Shown: in pieces, positions 8,676 to 17,138 of the stretch
How the letters are laid out: each line of letters starts with the position of its first letter
Position numbering within the stretch: position 1 is the stretch's first letter
Assembly (NCBI GenBank): GCA_910583795.1
Contig: CAJTZQ010000008.1
Coordinates: 1-64,000, forward strand
Source: an uncultured Muribaculaceae bacterium
GTDB taxonomy: Bacteria > Bacteroidota > Bacteroidia > Bacteroidales > Muribaculaceae
Direction of reading: 5' to 3'
DNA length: 64,000 nt
Translations under genes and position numbers: made by a program
Notes under the pieces: generated by a model
The model's input: only the letters and a program-made list of their open reading frames with translations
What the model was told of the DNA's origin: nothing
The model's database searches: none

Positions 8676-8834
8676 ATGGCAAGACCAATTAAAGAAACAC
8701 CGGAACTTTATGGGGAAGATGCAAAACGATTTGAGAAGTTAATTTCGAAAATTAGACCGGTGTCTAAAGATGAAAAAGAAAGAGCCCGAAGAGCCTATGA
8801 GGTTATGAAATCCATAAGTAATTTCCAATGGTAA
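8676..8834 (+). CDS. 52-aa protein, candidate antitoxin of the GNAT pair
   Basis: This short gene encodes MARPIKETPELYGEDAKRFE, followed by a charged, helical tail that ends NFQW. It is rich in Lys, Arg and Glu and has no signal peptide or membrane segment. Its stop codon is separated by one base from the ATG of the acetyltransferase gene, so the two are translationally linked. I do not recognise a named domain. Small proteins beginning MARPIKETP directly before GNAT genes recur in Bacteroidales by my recollection. The layout of a small first gene, minimal spacing and a private promoter resembles type II toxin-antitoxin modules with GNAT toxins. An alternative is a small accessory or regulatory protein without toxin function. 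Confidence 0.7.
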   Translation: MARPIKETPELYGEDAKRFEKLISKIRPVSKDEKERARRAYEVMKSISNFQW

Positions 8835-8835
8835 A

Positions 8836-9378
8836 ATGGATTTCTCTAAATTAGTTCAGATTCAACTTTCTTCTCAAACTATTATCAAGCCATTCGAATG
8901 TGCGGAAGATGATTTGAATGGATTTCTTTTTGAAGATGCCAAGCATTTTCAGAAAGAGCTTATGGCAGTAACTTACTTATTGGAAGATGTTAAAGAAAAT
9001 TTTACCGTAGCATATTATAGTCTTTTGGCAGACAAAATTTCTTTCAATCCTGATGAAAAATCTATTTGGAACAAACTAAACCGGAATATCCCTAATCAAA
9101 AACGGCGCAAAAGTTACCCTGCCATCAAAATTGGTAGACTTGCCGTGAATGAAAAATATGCAGGATTAGGAGTCGTAACTTTTGTTCTTGACAGCATCAA
9201 ATATGCTTTCACAACAGTCAAAAGGCTTGGCTGTCGTTTTATAACTGTTGACGCTCTATGCTCGGCAACATCCTTTTACGAAAAGAACGGCTTCAAATTT
9301 TTTACTGAATTGGATAAAGAAGATGAAACAAGATTAATGTTCTATGATTTGAAAAAATTTGAGTCATCAAACGACTGA
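8836..9378 (+). CDS. GNAT N-acetyltransferase, candidate toxin-like
   Basis: This 180-residue protein has a GNAT fold. The acetyl-CoA pyrophosphate loop is KYAGLG (residues 107-112), a K-x-x-G-x-G variant of the usual Q/R-x-x-G-x-G/A. Upstream are KIGRLAVNEKY in beta-4 and, later, SFYEKNGFK (146-154), whose Tyr148 is in the position of the catalytic or leaving-group tyrosine. A family with this shape, RLAVNE...FYEKNGF, includes the TacT/AtaT aminoacyl-tRNA acetylating toxins as well as ordinary acetyltransferases. The pairing with a 52-aa upstream gene supports the toxin reading, but the substrate cannot be deduced. The pair sits between an MFS gene and a duplicated MFS tail. Confidence 0.85.
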   Translation: MDFSKLVQIQLSSQTIIKPFECAEDDLNGFLFEDAKHFQKELMAVTYLLEDVKENFTVAYYSLLADKISFNPDEKSIWNKLNRNIPNQKRRKSYPAIKIGRLAVNEKYAGLGVVTFVLDSIKYAFTTVKRLGCRFITVDALCSATSFYEKNGFKFFTELDKEDETRLMFYDLKKFESSND

Positions 9379-9438
9379 TGGATACTATTTTTGCAGAAAC
9401 TGCACTATCATATTTAGGTCAATAAAATAACCAATAGT

Positions 9439-9507
9439 CCTCCATCCTTCGCGGCAATCGGAGCCACCGCACTATTCATCCTCCTCCACAAATACGATCA
9501 TAAATAA
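9439..9507 (+). pseudogene. Duplicated 3' end of an MFS gene
   Basis: In frame this reads PPSFAAIGATALFILLHKYD, then HK and stop (TAA 9505-9507). The end of the intact MFS protein is PFAAIGATVLFILHHKYDHK. DNA identity is also high: GCGGCAATCGGAGCCACCG is shared exactly. No start or upstream domain is present. It is therefore the tail of a second MFS copy, or a footprint of an insertion or rearrangement that brought in the small-protein/GNAT pair. Confidence 0.85.
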
Positions 9508-9640
9508 AAGGAGGTGCCCGAAGACACCTCCCAAAGACCTGCTATCGCCATGTGAAGCAGGACTCTTACGCTTTACCGATAGGGCAAAGCGTATTCACTC
9601 ACCGATGGCTTTCACAAGAGACCGGGAGCCTACTACTTAC
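9501..9640 (-). ncRNA. Candidate structured small RNA or structured 3' UTR
   Basis: On the minus strand this region folds into several good helices. ACGCTTTGCC pairs with GGTAAAGCGT (plus 9583-9592 with 9568-9577, 10 bp with one G-U). CCTGCT pairs with AGCAGG (9538-9543 with 9556-9561). GGAGGTGTC-TTCG-GGCACCTCC (9510-9531) is a UUCG-capped stem followed by CTTTTATTT, a classic intrinsic terminator. CTATCG in one loop is complementary to CGATAG in another, a possible loop-loop contact. The 5' end near 9630-9640 is a guess; no clear promoter was found, so it may instead be the processed 3' UTR of the thioredoxin-like gene upstream. I do not recognise the RNA family. Confidence 0.5.
9510..9531 (-). 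terminator. UUCG-capped intrinsic terminator
   Basis: A nine-pair stem (one U-G) closes a C(UUCG)G tetraloop on the minus strand and is followed by CTTTTATTTA. It ends transcription coming from the thioredoxin-like gene and the fimbrial operon, or from the candidate RNA upstream of it. Confidence 0.85.
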
Positions 9641-9760
9641 TACTTATAATACTAATTGCTACGTACGGCGTGTTTCACAACAAGCCGGATGTTAAATAAA
9701 ACTTGTTTTTGTTTTGCCTTCTCCAGCTATTTGAAATTCGGCATTATGATCATGATAAGC

Positions 9761-10684
9761 CTAATCTTTTAATAGCTGCCATAATACTTTTTCAACCGGA
9801 GGATCTTTCATCACCACTGTTCCATCCATGTCGAAGAGATAGAACGTCGGCATAGCCCTGATCACGTATATCTCCTCTTCCTCAATAGGATCCGTGGCAA
9901 AACCTACCGTCCATTCCTCGGGGAATGAACCCTTGTCTTCCGCCCACTTATCTCTGTCGCCCATCGTGTCGATAGCGATCATCTTCACATTGTCGTTGAT
10001 CTGTGAAAGCATAAGCTGCTCTTTCACAGCCGTGCATTGCTCACAATCGGGATCGTAGAACATCACGAGTGTCATCCCGTCGCCAAACGAACGATAGAGA
10101 GTTGTGTTTTCCCCATTTCTGTTAAGGAATGCGAAATCGCTACCTTTTGTTCCTACCCGGTTCTTCATCGCCTGATTCAACCGGTAGTTAGCTCGGGCAC
10201 GCCTCTCTTCCGGTAGCGAATGATCGGCAGACCAATCGCGGGCAAAGAGAATAAACAGTTCCTCATTGCGCATCGGGCTGTTCGGGTCGTCGAGATAACG
10301 ATAGGCGACATCATCCAACAGGTCGGCAGCTTCCGGTGATACTTTCGCCTTCACTCTCAACCGCACAATCGCCGATTGAACCACAGATTTCGGAGTGACA
10401 GACAAGACAGCGAGATAATTGACGAAATTCTGCTCCATGAAAGCAGTGTCGAGACTGCGGCTATCCTGCCCGAAATCCAGCTCATCCCAAAAGTGCTCCG
10501 CGACAAAAGCCGCCCTCTCCTCCGCATCCCATAAAGAATCAGGCACAGCCGGCATCGGAAGGAGATCATTTTGGGAATTCAAATTTTTCTCTGAGCTATT
10601 ATTGTCTACATTGTGAGGACGTTGGCAGCAACATAATGTCACCAACGCCCATCCAATGAATAGCCACTTATGCCCATTAATCAT
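9761..10684 (-). CDS. Thioredoxin-like lipoprotein, DUF5106-type
   Basis: This 307-residue protein has an N-terminal membrane signal followed by three cysteines (18-20), compatible with a lipoprotein although the lipobox is poor. An alpha-helical DUF5106-like region (about 50-175) precedes a thioredoxin fold with the CxxC pair Cys214-Glu-Gln-Cys217 in FYDPDCEQC and the cis-proline segment AMPTFYLFD. It should act as a periplasmic or envelope thiol-disulfide protein. Its ATG overlaps the stop of the preceding fimbrial lipoprotein gene by four bases (ATGA), so it is translationally coupled to the fimbrial operon and is its last gene. Whether it serves fimbrial assembly or is a passenger is unknown. 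Few cysteines are evident in the fimbrial proteins themselves. Confidence 0.82.
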   Translation of the reverse strand: MINGHKWLFIGWALVTLCCCQRPHNVDNNSSEKNLNSQNDLLPMPAVPDSLWDAEERAAFVAEHFWDELDFGQDSRSLDTAFMEQNFVNYLAVLSVTPKSVVQSAIVRLRVKAKVSPEAADLLDDVAYRYLDDPNSPMRNEELFILFARDWSADHSLPEERRARANYRLNQAMKNRVGTKGSDFAFLNRNGENTTLYRSFGDGMTLVMFYDPDCEQCTAVKEQLMLSQINDNVKMIAIDTMGDRDKWAEDKGSFPEEWTVGFATDPIEEEEIYVIRAMPTFYLFDMDGTVVMKDPPVEKVLWQLLKD

Positions 10685-12735
10685 TCTGTGATTTGATTTG
10701 CATTCAATGGTGTATCTTCATCTTTAAGACCCCAATTTGGAGCGATACCGCTCTTGCCGATAAAGGATACTTCTCCATAATTTGAATAAGTACCATCATC
10801 ATTTTTGGTCTTGAAATAATCGTTTTGTATCCTAATTCTTCTTACTGTATTCTTATCTATTGTCATGATGGTAAGGAATCGACAGCGCACTCGGTGAAGT
10901 TCTGTACCATCTTCATGCTTCACTATTGTCCCTGTGATATGATCTAACGACAATATGGTGTTGTATTCAGTCCAAGTAATCGTCTTAGTATACTTAATTC
11001 TATTACTATTTTGATTATCGAAAAAAGATTTTCCGGATGTAACAACAAGTGTGCCGATTTTATTATTCTCTATATTCTGTTGTTCTGCCTCCAGTGTAAA
11101 TGTCAAGGGGAAAATTGATTCGGGTAAATCGTTATCAATTGTAAATACCACGGTAAGAGGTTGACCAGGGGAATTTGTAGATACAAATCCTTTCCAAGGT
11201 TCCTTGGGATACTTGGTATTTATAAATTGCTTCCTTGTATTGTAGTTACCTCCCCACACACCTAAATCAATATATTCCCATGGTTGTCGTACAACAATAT
11301 TAATAGTCCTACCGATTCCTGACTCTCTATCATATGCGATAAAACTGTAGGATTTACGACTCTCAGTAGGATCAACTGTTTTTAATTGAGTCTGTCTCCA
11401 TCCTTCCGACCCAATATCTGTCGTATTATACCATGAAGTTATCACTCCTTTTGATAAACGGGAAATGTTATCATTCGTAATCTGTTCTCCCGTTTCTTCA
11501 TCAATAAACGTTAGTTTGTCAGTATCATATCCGGCTAACGCGATATTATCATCAAATCGATATTGGAAATTTATAGTTGTTGAGTCTACATCATTTACCA
11601 CGAATGTTGTCTTATTGACCCAAATCATCTTTTCTCCATCAGATATAGCTCTCATCTGCCGCGTATTGACATCGAACGAGAAGTTGTTATAAACAACACC
11701 CCTCATCGCTTCATCTATAGACTTAAAACCATCACTTTTAACTGAATTCAAAGTGATTATATATTCAAAATTTCTTAAAATATTATGATATTTGAATATG
11801 TTTTGATCGTCATTTTTCCCTATATCCAGTTTATAATACATCGAAGAACCTCCACGATTACCTTTAATAAGCAGATATGTGTTATTAATGGACGAACTCG
11901 GACGTTCATATATGTATTTTGAACCAGAAGTGAATTCACTATCTTCGGGCGTGGTGGTTGTAACTTGATTTACGTTATTGAAAGGAAAATATCCAGAATA
12001 TTCCAAAGCTTCATATTTAAGCATCGTATTGTCGTCATTAAGGAATTTTGCAAATTCCATTGATGCCGAATTCCAGGGTGCAACCGTAGCTTGCTTAGGA
12101 GTATTTACAATAGCGAACCCTTCCAATGTAAATCCGGAAGCAGGAGATGAAACCACTGTAATCTTAGAGAAATTCCGTATCATCGGGACATGGGTAAGCT
12201 TAGTTACCACATCATCATGTTCTTTCCATGTATTTTCATTTACCTGAACACCATATCCTTTAGGGAATTCCACACGTTGCCAATAAGCATCATCACCTCC
12301 ATCAACTGTTAGAGATGGTATCACATCACCCTCCAAACCATAAGGAATCGTTAAATTCATAGTTTTCGGGACAGCAATAAGATGAAGAATTCTTGGATCG
12401 GAAGATTTCTTAAGTGTCAGCTTAAAATGAATATCACCGTCTGCATTGACAGTTTCTTCATCAGGAGTGTATACACCTGACAAAGTATTTCCATCAAGAG
12501 GACCGCCCTTACCCTCAAATTCAGCTACATAAAGTTTCAAATCTTTGTATTCAGGATTTTCCCCTAAGGATCTTGTCGATGACGGCATCATTTCTGAAAT
12601 GTCTAAAGAAATATCTATGGTAAACTGATCCCCGTTTTCGACAATATCGCTTGGATTCCCTTGAAACACATCATCTGAACATGCTCCAAGCGACAAAAAC
12701 AATGTCAATGCGGATATATATTTAAGAAATTTCAT
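10681..12735 (-). CDS. Fimbrial accessory or tip lipoprotein (Mfa/Fim operon, third accessory gene)
   Basis: This large lipoprotein has 684 residues from ATG 12735; the longer frame starts at TTG. The lipobox is LSLGAC with Cys19, followed by acidic residues, an outer-membrane export signal in Bacteroidota. An STRS site at Arg55 lies about 36 residues after the lipid cysteine, matching the trypsin-like processing site of FimA/Mfa-type subunits. The body is beta-rich, with repeated Ig-like sections such as FSKITVVSSPASGF and GRTINIVVRQPWEY. Similar proteins carry DUF4906-like domains and act as minor or tip subunits of Mfa-type fimbriae. No enzymatic motif is visible. It is 47 bp behind the stop of the 834-aa subunit and overlaps the thioredoxin-like gene by four bases. 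Confidence 0.75.
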   Translation of the reverse strand: MKFLKYISALTLFLSLGACSDDVFQGNPSDIVENGDQFTIDISLDISEMMPSSTRSLGENPEYKDLKLYVAEFEGKGGPLDGNTLSGVYTPDEETVNADGDIHFKLTLKKSSDPRILHLIAVPKTMNLTIPYGLEGDVIPSLTVDGGDDAYWQRVEFPKGYGVQVNENTWKEHDDVVTKLTHVPMIRNFSKITVVSSPASGFTLEGFAIVNTPKQATVAPWNSASMEFAKFLNDDNTMLKYEALEYSGYFPFNNVNQVTTTTPEDSEFTSGSKYIYERPSSSINNTYLLIKGNRGGSSMYYKLDIGKNDDQNIFKYHNILRNFEYIITLNSVKSDGFKSIDEAMRGVVYNNFSFDVNTRQMRAISDGEKMIWVNKTTFVVNDVDSTTINFQYRFDDNIALAGYDTDKLTFIDEETGEQITNDNISRLSKGVITSWYNTTDIGSEGWRQTQLKTVDPTESRKSYSFIAYDRESGIGRTINIVVRQPWEYIDLGVWGGNYNTRKQFINTKYPKEPWKGFVSTNSPGQPLTVVFTIDNDLPESIFPLTFTLEAEQQNIENNKIGTLVVTSGKSFFDNQNSNRIKYTKTITWTEYNTILSLDHITGTIVKHEDGTELHRVRCRFLTIMTIDKNTVRRIRIQNDYFKTKNDDGTYSNYGEVSFIGKSGIAPNWGLKDEDTPLNANQITE

Positions 12736-12794
12736 TTTCTTATACAATTCTGTTAATTATTCAATTAGCGTTGTTTATCTCCCCAAGTAAAATA

Positions 12795-15299
12795 TTACCG
12801 AGGTACTGTTACATTATCTGAAGTCCATGTTCCATTAGACTGCAATTTAGGAGTTACATTTTCCCAATACCATTCATCATATACGCATCTAACATGAGAA
12901 TCTGTAGTATTTAGATTTCCTAAATTCCCATCTGTCCCTGTTTGACCGGAAGCACTTCCTTGTGCTGACCAATATCTTGAATCTGAACTAAACAAAACAG
13001 GAATTTTTCCTTGATTTGACAATTTAATTATAAATTCCATTTCTCCATAAGTAGGAAGACGCCATCGACCCGCTGGGCAATCAAGTTCCTGATAGGAGGC
13101 ACATCTTCTTTTAGCTTCATCTATAGACATTGTAGGAGACACCCCATAAGATGAAGCTACACGAAATTTTGGAGCAATAAAAAATTGTTTATTGTCTGAA
13201 TCATCTGTTGGATAATAATAACTTAATGTTCTATCGTTTCCACCATAAAGATCTGGTGCAGTCTGCCAAGAATCATAATTCAAATTATCAACTGATGTTT
13301 TTCTTGGATCACCTATTATATATCTATTATCATTCAATTGAGTAACATTTATGATATACATATTAGGATTCCTGTTACCTCCAGTTAATCCACTTGGCGC
13401 ATACCAACTGCTACCGGAATTAGAAACATTACCATCATTCCTATACTGAGGATAATTGTTTATATAAACATTACCTAATTTAGGTTGTCCATATGGGGTG
13501 GAACTATTCCATTGAGTTGTAAATTTATTCTCTTTACTTTCGATATACATCTGAGGATATTGAACGATATGAATCGTCCTTTGGAAAGGGGTTGTATCTT
13601 TCTGATCCAATAGATCTTCATGGATTATAGTAATCCATACCTCATATTTTGAATACGCTACGTTTTGAGTAGGCGTAAAATATGCGATAGTCTTACTTAT
13701 ATCTAAGCTATCAGCCTCTGTAAATGTTTTATAAGTTGGAGAAGATCCACCCCACCAATTTCCTGAAGTTCCATTCTGGATTTGGACAGGATTTTGCAGG
13801 CTGAAATCATCATATTCATCTGAACTATTATACTTTAAAGCTTTTGCATTCCATTGAATCAAGTCATGACTAAAGGTCAATGTCCTCGTATTAGTCTGTT
13901 CAGACACTATATTTGATACAGTCACATCATACATCTTTCTATTGTTGTTCATTTCTCCCGTCAGTTCATTTTGTTCGGGAGTTACCCAGATGCCTGTCTC
14001 TATACCACTGTTAGTGATATTATATCTATAAAATTTCATTCTTACATCAGGTAAGTCTTTACCATCAGCTGTAGTATGAACAGTAACGATAGTGTTATGA
14101 GATGAATAAAAGGGGATATTGATTGTCTCTTCATTATTCATCACATATTCGTTGCGGTCTACTACAAGATATCTGTAGTCGTTGATATCGACACCTATCC
14201 CCTCTTGTCCCCAATCAACTGCTCTATAGCTGAGATTTTCCAGTTTAAACGGTTCATCCGGAGTGAAACTACCAAGAATATTGACATCAATATTTACCCT
14301 ATAAGATATGTTACGACCTATCGACTGTTCATTGCGGACAACAGGAACCATATAATAACATGTCCGGTAATTTTCCTCATTTTCTGCTTTCCATGGTACC
14401 ATAAGAGTCATATATGTCATGGTTTCACCATCTTCATTCCAAGTATTAGGAAAAGTATAGAACGGTTCAACCAATTCAAATGGATATGTCGCATTTGCGT
14501 TTGAAGAACGGGAAAGATGTCTTGCCCTATGATTCTCATCCGAAGCGTTTGTCGCAGTGCTATAATAATCCTCTACTGCAAAATTCGATTTTTTAGATGG
14601 TGTAACAAGAGAGTTTTTGACACCGTTAGCAATAAGCACGGTCATATTTTCCGGTTGTGGAGTCCACATGACACCTTTCGATTGCACATTCTCAGCTACC
14701 TTAACAGAGATTTTAATCTTGGACGCAGCACGTGTAAGATTAACAGAACCGGTAATCTTATTATTGGAAATGGTTAAATTTGACGTACCGTCCATTACAA
14801 AAGAGGGTTGAGCCTCTTTTGTGGCAAAATCAGCCGAAACAGGAAGTTCCCTCAGCTCACCAAAATTTTTTGTCTCAATTGAAGACGGATCATCCGGCAG
14901 ATTACAAATCACATACGCTTGACAAGAAGTGGAAGATCCATTTGCGGATAATTGATCAACGATTGCCTTTGTCAAAGGTATTTTAACAGTAGCGTCGGTA
15001 TTTTCCCCAATCTCCACTTTCTTAGCCAAAACAGGTACGTCAGAATCGGTTGCTGAAGAAACACCTAAAAAAATCCAGGCATTCTGAATAAGATTTTCAT
15101 TTAAATTATCCACATCAGCTTCCGCTCTTGTCTTAAGTTGAGAACTTGCAAGATTGATTGTGATATATCCTGCTTCCGCACCATCTTCGGCAGGATTATC
15201 GATTATTTCGTCAGAACATGAGGCAGCCATCAATGCCGGAAGCATTGATGCCACAACAATATTCCGTAACCTCGAAAAATATTTATTAGCAGAAAACAT
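12795..15299 (-). CDS. Large fimbrial tip-like lipoprotein with FISUMP-like C-terminus
   Basis: An 834-residue lipoprotein. The lipobox is LMAASC (Cys28) and a candidate processing site is KTRAEA (Arg58). A fimbrillin-type N-terminal section contains LTRAASKIKISVKV (about residues 190). Ig-like or DUF4906-like repeats follow. The C-terminus (about 715-810) has a distinct module with CASYQELDCPAGRWRLPTYG and VRCVYDEWYW. This resembles the fibrobacter-type paralogous (FISUMP/DUF1566-like) domain, a C-type-lectin-like fold used in surface recognition. This makes it the best candidate for the adhesive tip. It follows the 542-aa subunit by seven bases and precedes the 684-aa subunit. Ligand unknown. 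Confidence 0.78.
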   Translation of the reverse strand: MFSANKYFSRLRNIVVASMLPALMAASCSDEIIDNPAEDGAEAGYITINLASSQLKTRAEADVDNLNENLIQNAWIFLGVSSATDSDVPVLAKKVEIGENTDATVKIPLTKAIVDQLSANGSSTSCQAYVICNLPDDPSSIETKNFGELRELPVSADFATKEAQPSFVMDGTSNLTISNNKITGSVNLTRAASKIKISVKVAENVQSKGVMWTPQPENMTVLIANGVKNSLVTPSKKSNFAVEDYYSTATNASDENHRARHLSRSSNANATYPFELVEPFYTFPNTWNEDGETMTYMTLMVPWKAENEENYRTCYYMVPVVRNEQSIGRNISYRVNIDVNILGSFTPDEPFKLENLSYRAVDWGQEGIGVDINDYRYLVVDRNEYVMNNEETINIPFYSSHNTIVTVHTTADGKDLPDVRMKFYRYNITNSGIETGIWVTPEQNELTGEMNNNRKMYDVTVSNIVSEQTNTRTLTFSHDLIQWNAKALKYNSSDEYDDFSLQNPVQIQNGTSGNWWGGSSPTYKTFTEADSLDISKTIAYFTPTQNVAYSKYEVWITIIHEDLLDQKDTTPFQRTIHIVQYPQMYIESKENKFTTQWNSSTPYGQPKLGNVYINNYPQYRNDGNVSNSGSSWYAPSGLTGGNRNPNMYIINVTQLNDNRYIIGDPRKTSVDNLNYDSWQTAPDLYGGNDRTLSYYYPTDDSDNKQFFIAPKFRVASSYGVSPTMSIDEAKRRCASYQELDCPAGRWRLPTYGEMEFIIKLSNQGKIPVLFSSDSRYWSAQGSASGQTGTDGNLGNLNTTDSHVRCVYDEWYWENVTPKLQSNGTWTSDNVTVPR

Positions 15300-15306
15300 A
15301 TTTCTA

Positions 15307-16935
15307 TTAAAGCTTTGCGTTCTGAACTATTGTATAATAAGTATCGTCACCATCTACGAGATCGGCAGTCAATGTTCTGCCGTCAGGTGTTTTTACAGTA
15401 AAAACCAAACGTGCTGATCTTTGATTCACTCCGGCATCAAGCATGGCTCTAATCTTGACGGTGGAAACAGTTTCTCCTATTTTACCGGAAATCTGATCAA
15501 CATATTCATTTGACTCATTTATGAATTTAAATGCTTCCGCCTCTGTTTGACTTTCAGGTATAAGAGAAGCATACCAGAAACCTCCCACAGGATCCGAGAA
15601 CCGGAATGTGCCGGTCGCAATACCTCCCGACGAAAGAATTACATTCGAACTTTCAGTTGACGGTTGCCAAACAAGATATCCACCCTCGGCAACAGTGGGA
15701 TTGTCTTTATAATTCCAATTGGTTTCATGTTCTTCCCAATCATTCACATGAAGTTGCAATTCAACGGAAGCCATAGTGGCATTCACTATATATTCATAGA
15801 TATGATTTCTGGATATATTGTCAATTCCTTTATATGTAGAGCCATAAGAAGTTGCCAATGGTATTTCAAAAGTTTTTGTTTCATAACCGAAATCAATTGC
15901 GATTTGCAACTTTGTATCACGACCACTTACCACACTCTCAGTAACATAACAATAAAACTGATTAGGATAAGTCACATTATCTACAATGCTTGTATGAGGA
16001 TTGCCGGTATTCAGGAAATTAACCATAGCCTGATTGTCAAACCATGCAACTTGCTCTGTAGCTGACTCTATTACTGAAGTACCATTATACCAAATAGCAT
16101 TTGATGGTATATATGCCCCTTTAGTGTTACTCCCAATTAGTTTAACGCTTTCAATTTTAGCAGTACCCCCATTTTCAAGTTGAGAATCATCTTGAAGAGG
16201 AATCGCGTCAAGGATCCGGATTTTTGCAAGACAACGTTGCATATAGACATCGCCTATTTCTGCAGCCGTTTCCCATGTGTTTCCTTTCTCGAGGATATCA
16301 GATGAGAATGAACCTTTAATAATGCCAGCCATTGGAATTAAATCCTTATTATCTTTTGACGGCATCCACACATCAACCGACTGGTCAGGTATAGCAAATG
16401 ATTTATAAAGAGACGCTATTCTTTGAGGAGAATAGGCAAACAAATTTTCATCGAAAACGGAAGCTTCTCCCTTTAAACCATTGATATTTGCAACTACCAT
16501 CAAGGAATACTCAACATTCTCTTTCCCTTTAGCATAGCTGAAATAATCCTTATTCATCTTGAACTTAAGGGTATATTCACTACCATTTGTGCCGTTGATC
16601 TCTTCAATCACATATTCACCTGGAAGAAAAGATTTCCAAAGAATCTGTCTGTCATCAAAAAACATCAATGCCATGTCACTCGTATTGATGAAATTTTCAT
16701 CAATTGATGCATCTTCATCCGGATGAATAGGATCGTTTGGCGCCTCCGCACGAGTCTTTGCAACCTCACCCATGTTTTTTACATGAAAAGATAGCCAGAC
16801 ATCGTTGCCTTCCTGGTAGCCGGGTTGGTCTTCGATGCAGGCGGAGTTGTCGTCGAGACATCCGGTCAACGACACCGTCAGTAGTCCCCCGGCAAGGAGG
16901 CTCAAGGTATTATGTAGTATTTTATCGATTTTCAT
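15307..16935 (-). CDS. Fimbrial accessory lipoprotein (Mfa3/Mfa4-like position)
   Basis: A 542-residue lipoprotein with lipobox SLTGC (Cys26) and a putative processing site KTRAEA (Arg62). It shows fimbrillin-fold hallmarks: a LMVVANINGL strand, the IPMAG motif (residues about 206-210), MQRCLAKIRILD, and a C-terminal strand ending YYTIVQNAKL. In Mfa-type operons the genes after the anchor subunit encode accessory subunits that sit at the fimbrial tip; by position and features this is one of them. It lies 203 bp after the anchor gene and seven bp before the 834-aa gene. The upstream gap contains A/T-rich simple repeats and possibly its own promoter. The exact paralogue cannot be assigned. Confidence 0.78.
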   Translation of the reverse strand: MKIDKILHNTLSLLAGGLLTVSLTGCLDDNSACIEDQPGYQEGNDVWLSFHVKNMGEVAKTRAEAPNDPIHPDEDASIDENFINTSDMALMFFDDRQILWKSFLPGEYVIEEINGTNGSEYTLKFKMNKDYFSYAKGKENVEYSLMVVANINGLKGEASVFDENLFAYSPQRIASLYKSFAIPDQSVDVWMPSKDNKDLIPMAGIIKGSFSSDILEKGNTWETAAEIGDVYMQRCLAKIRILDAIPLQDDSQLENGGTAKIESVKLIGSNTKGAYIPSNAIWYNGTSVIESATEQVAWFDNQAMVNFLNTGNPHTSIVDNVTYPNQFYCYVTESVVSGRDTKLQIAIDFGYETKTFEIPLATSYGSTYKGIDNISRNHIYEYIVNATMASVELQLHVNDWEEHETNWNYKDNPTVAEGGYLVWQPSTESSNVILSSGGIATGTFRFSDPVGGFWYASLIPESQTEAEAFKFINESNEYVDQISGKIGETVSTVKIRAMLDAGVNQRSARLVFTVKTPDGRTLTADLVDGDDTYYTIVQNAKL

Positions 16936-17138
16936 TTGTTCAGTTGTTAGTCCTAAATCAATTAGTAATTAGAAATTATTAATTAGCAATCAATTACCTC
17001 AAATCACTAATTACTCATTACTAATATTTGGTGTGAGTTTTGAGTTGTCTGTTTTCCGTTGTCAGTTGTCAGTTGTCATATTATTCTTAAACCATAAACC
17101 TTAAACTATAAACACTAAACCATAAACTCTAAACCATA
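16936..17138. repeat. A/T-rich simple repeats between fimbrial genes
   Basis: Short degenerate runs of ATTAGTAATTAG, GTTGTCAGTTGTC and AAACCATAAACTATAAAC types fill the gap. Related AAACYWTAAAC runs occur at 18.30-18.35 and 18.63-18.66 kb. No gene or clear promoter is visible. Confidence 0.6.
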
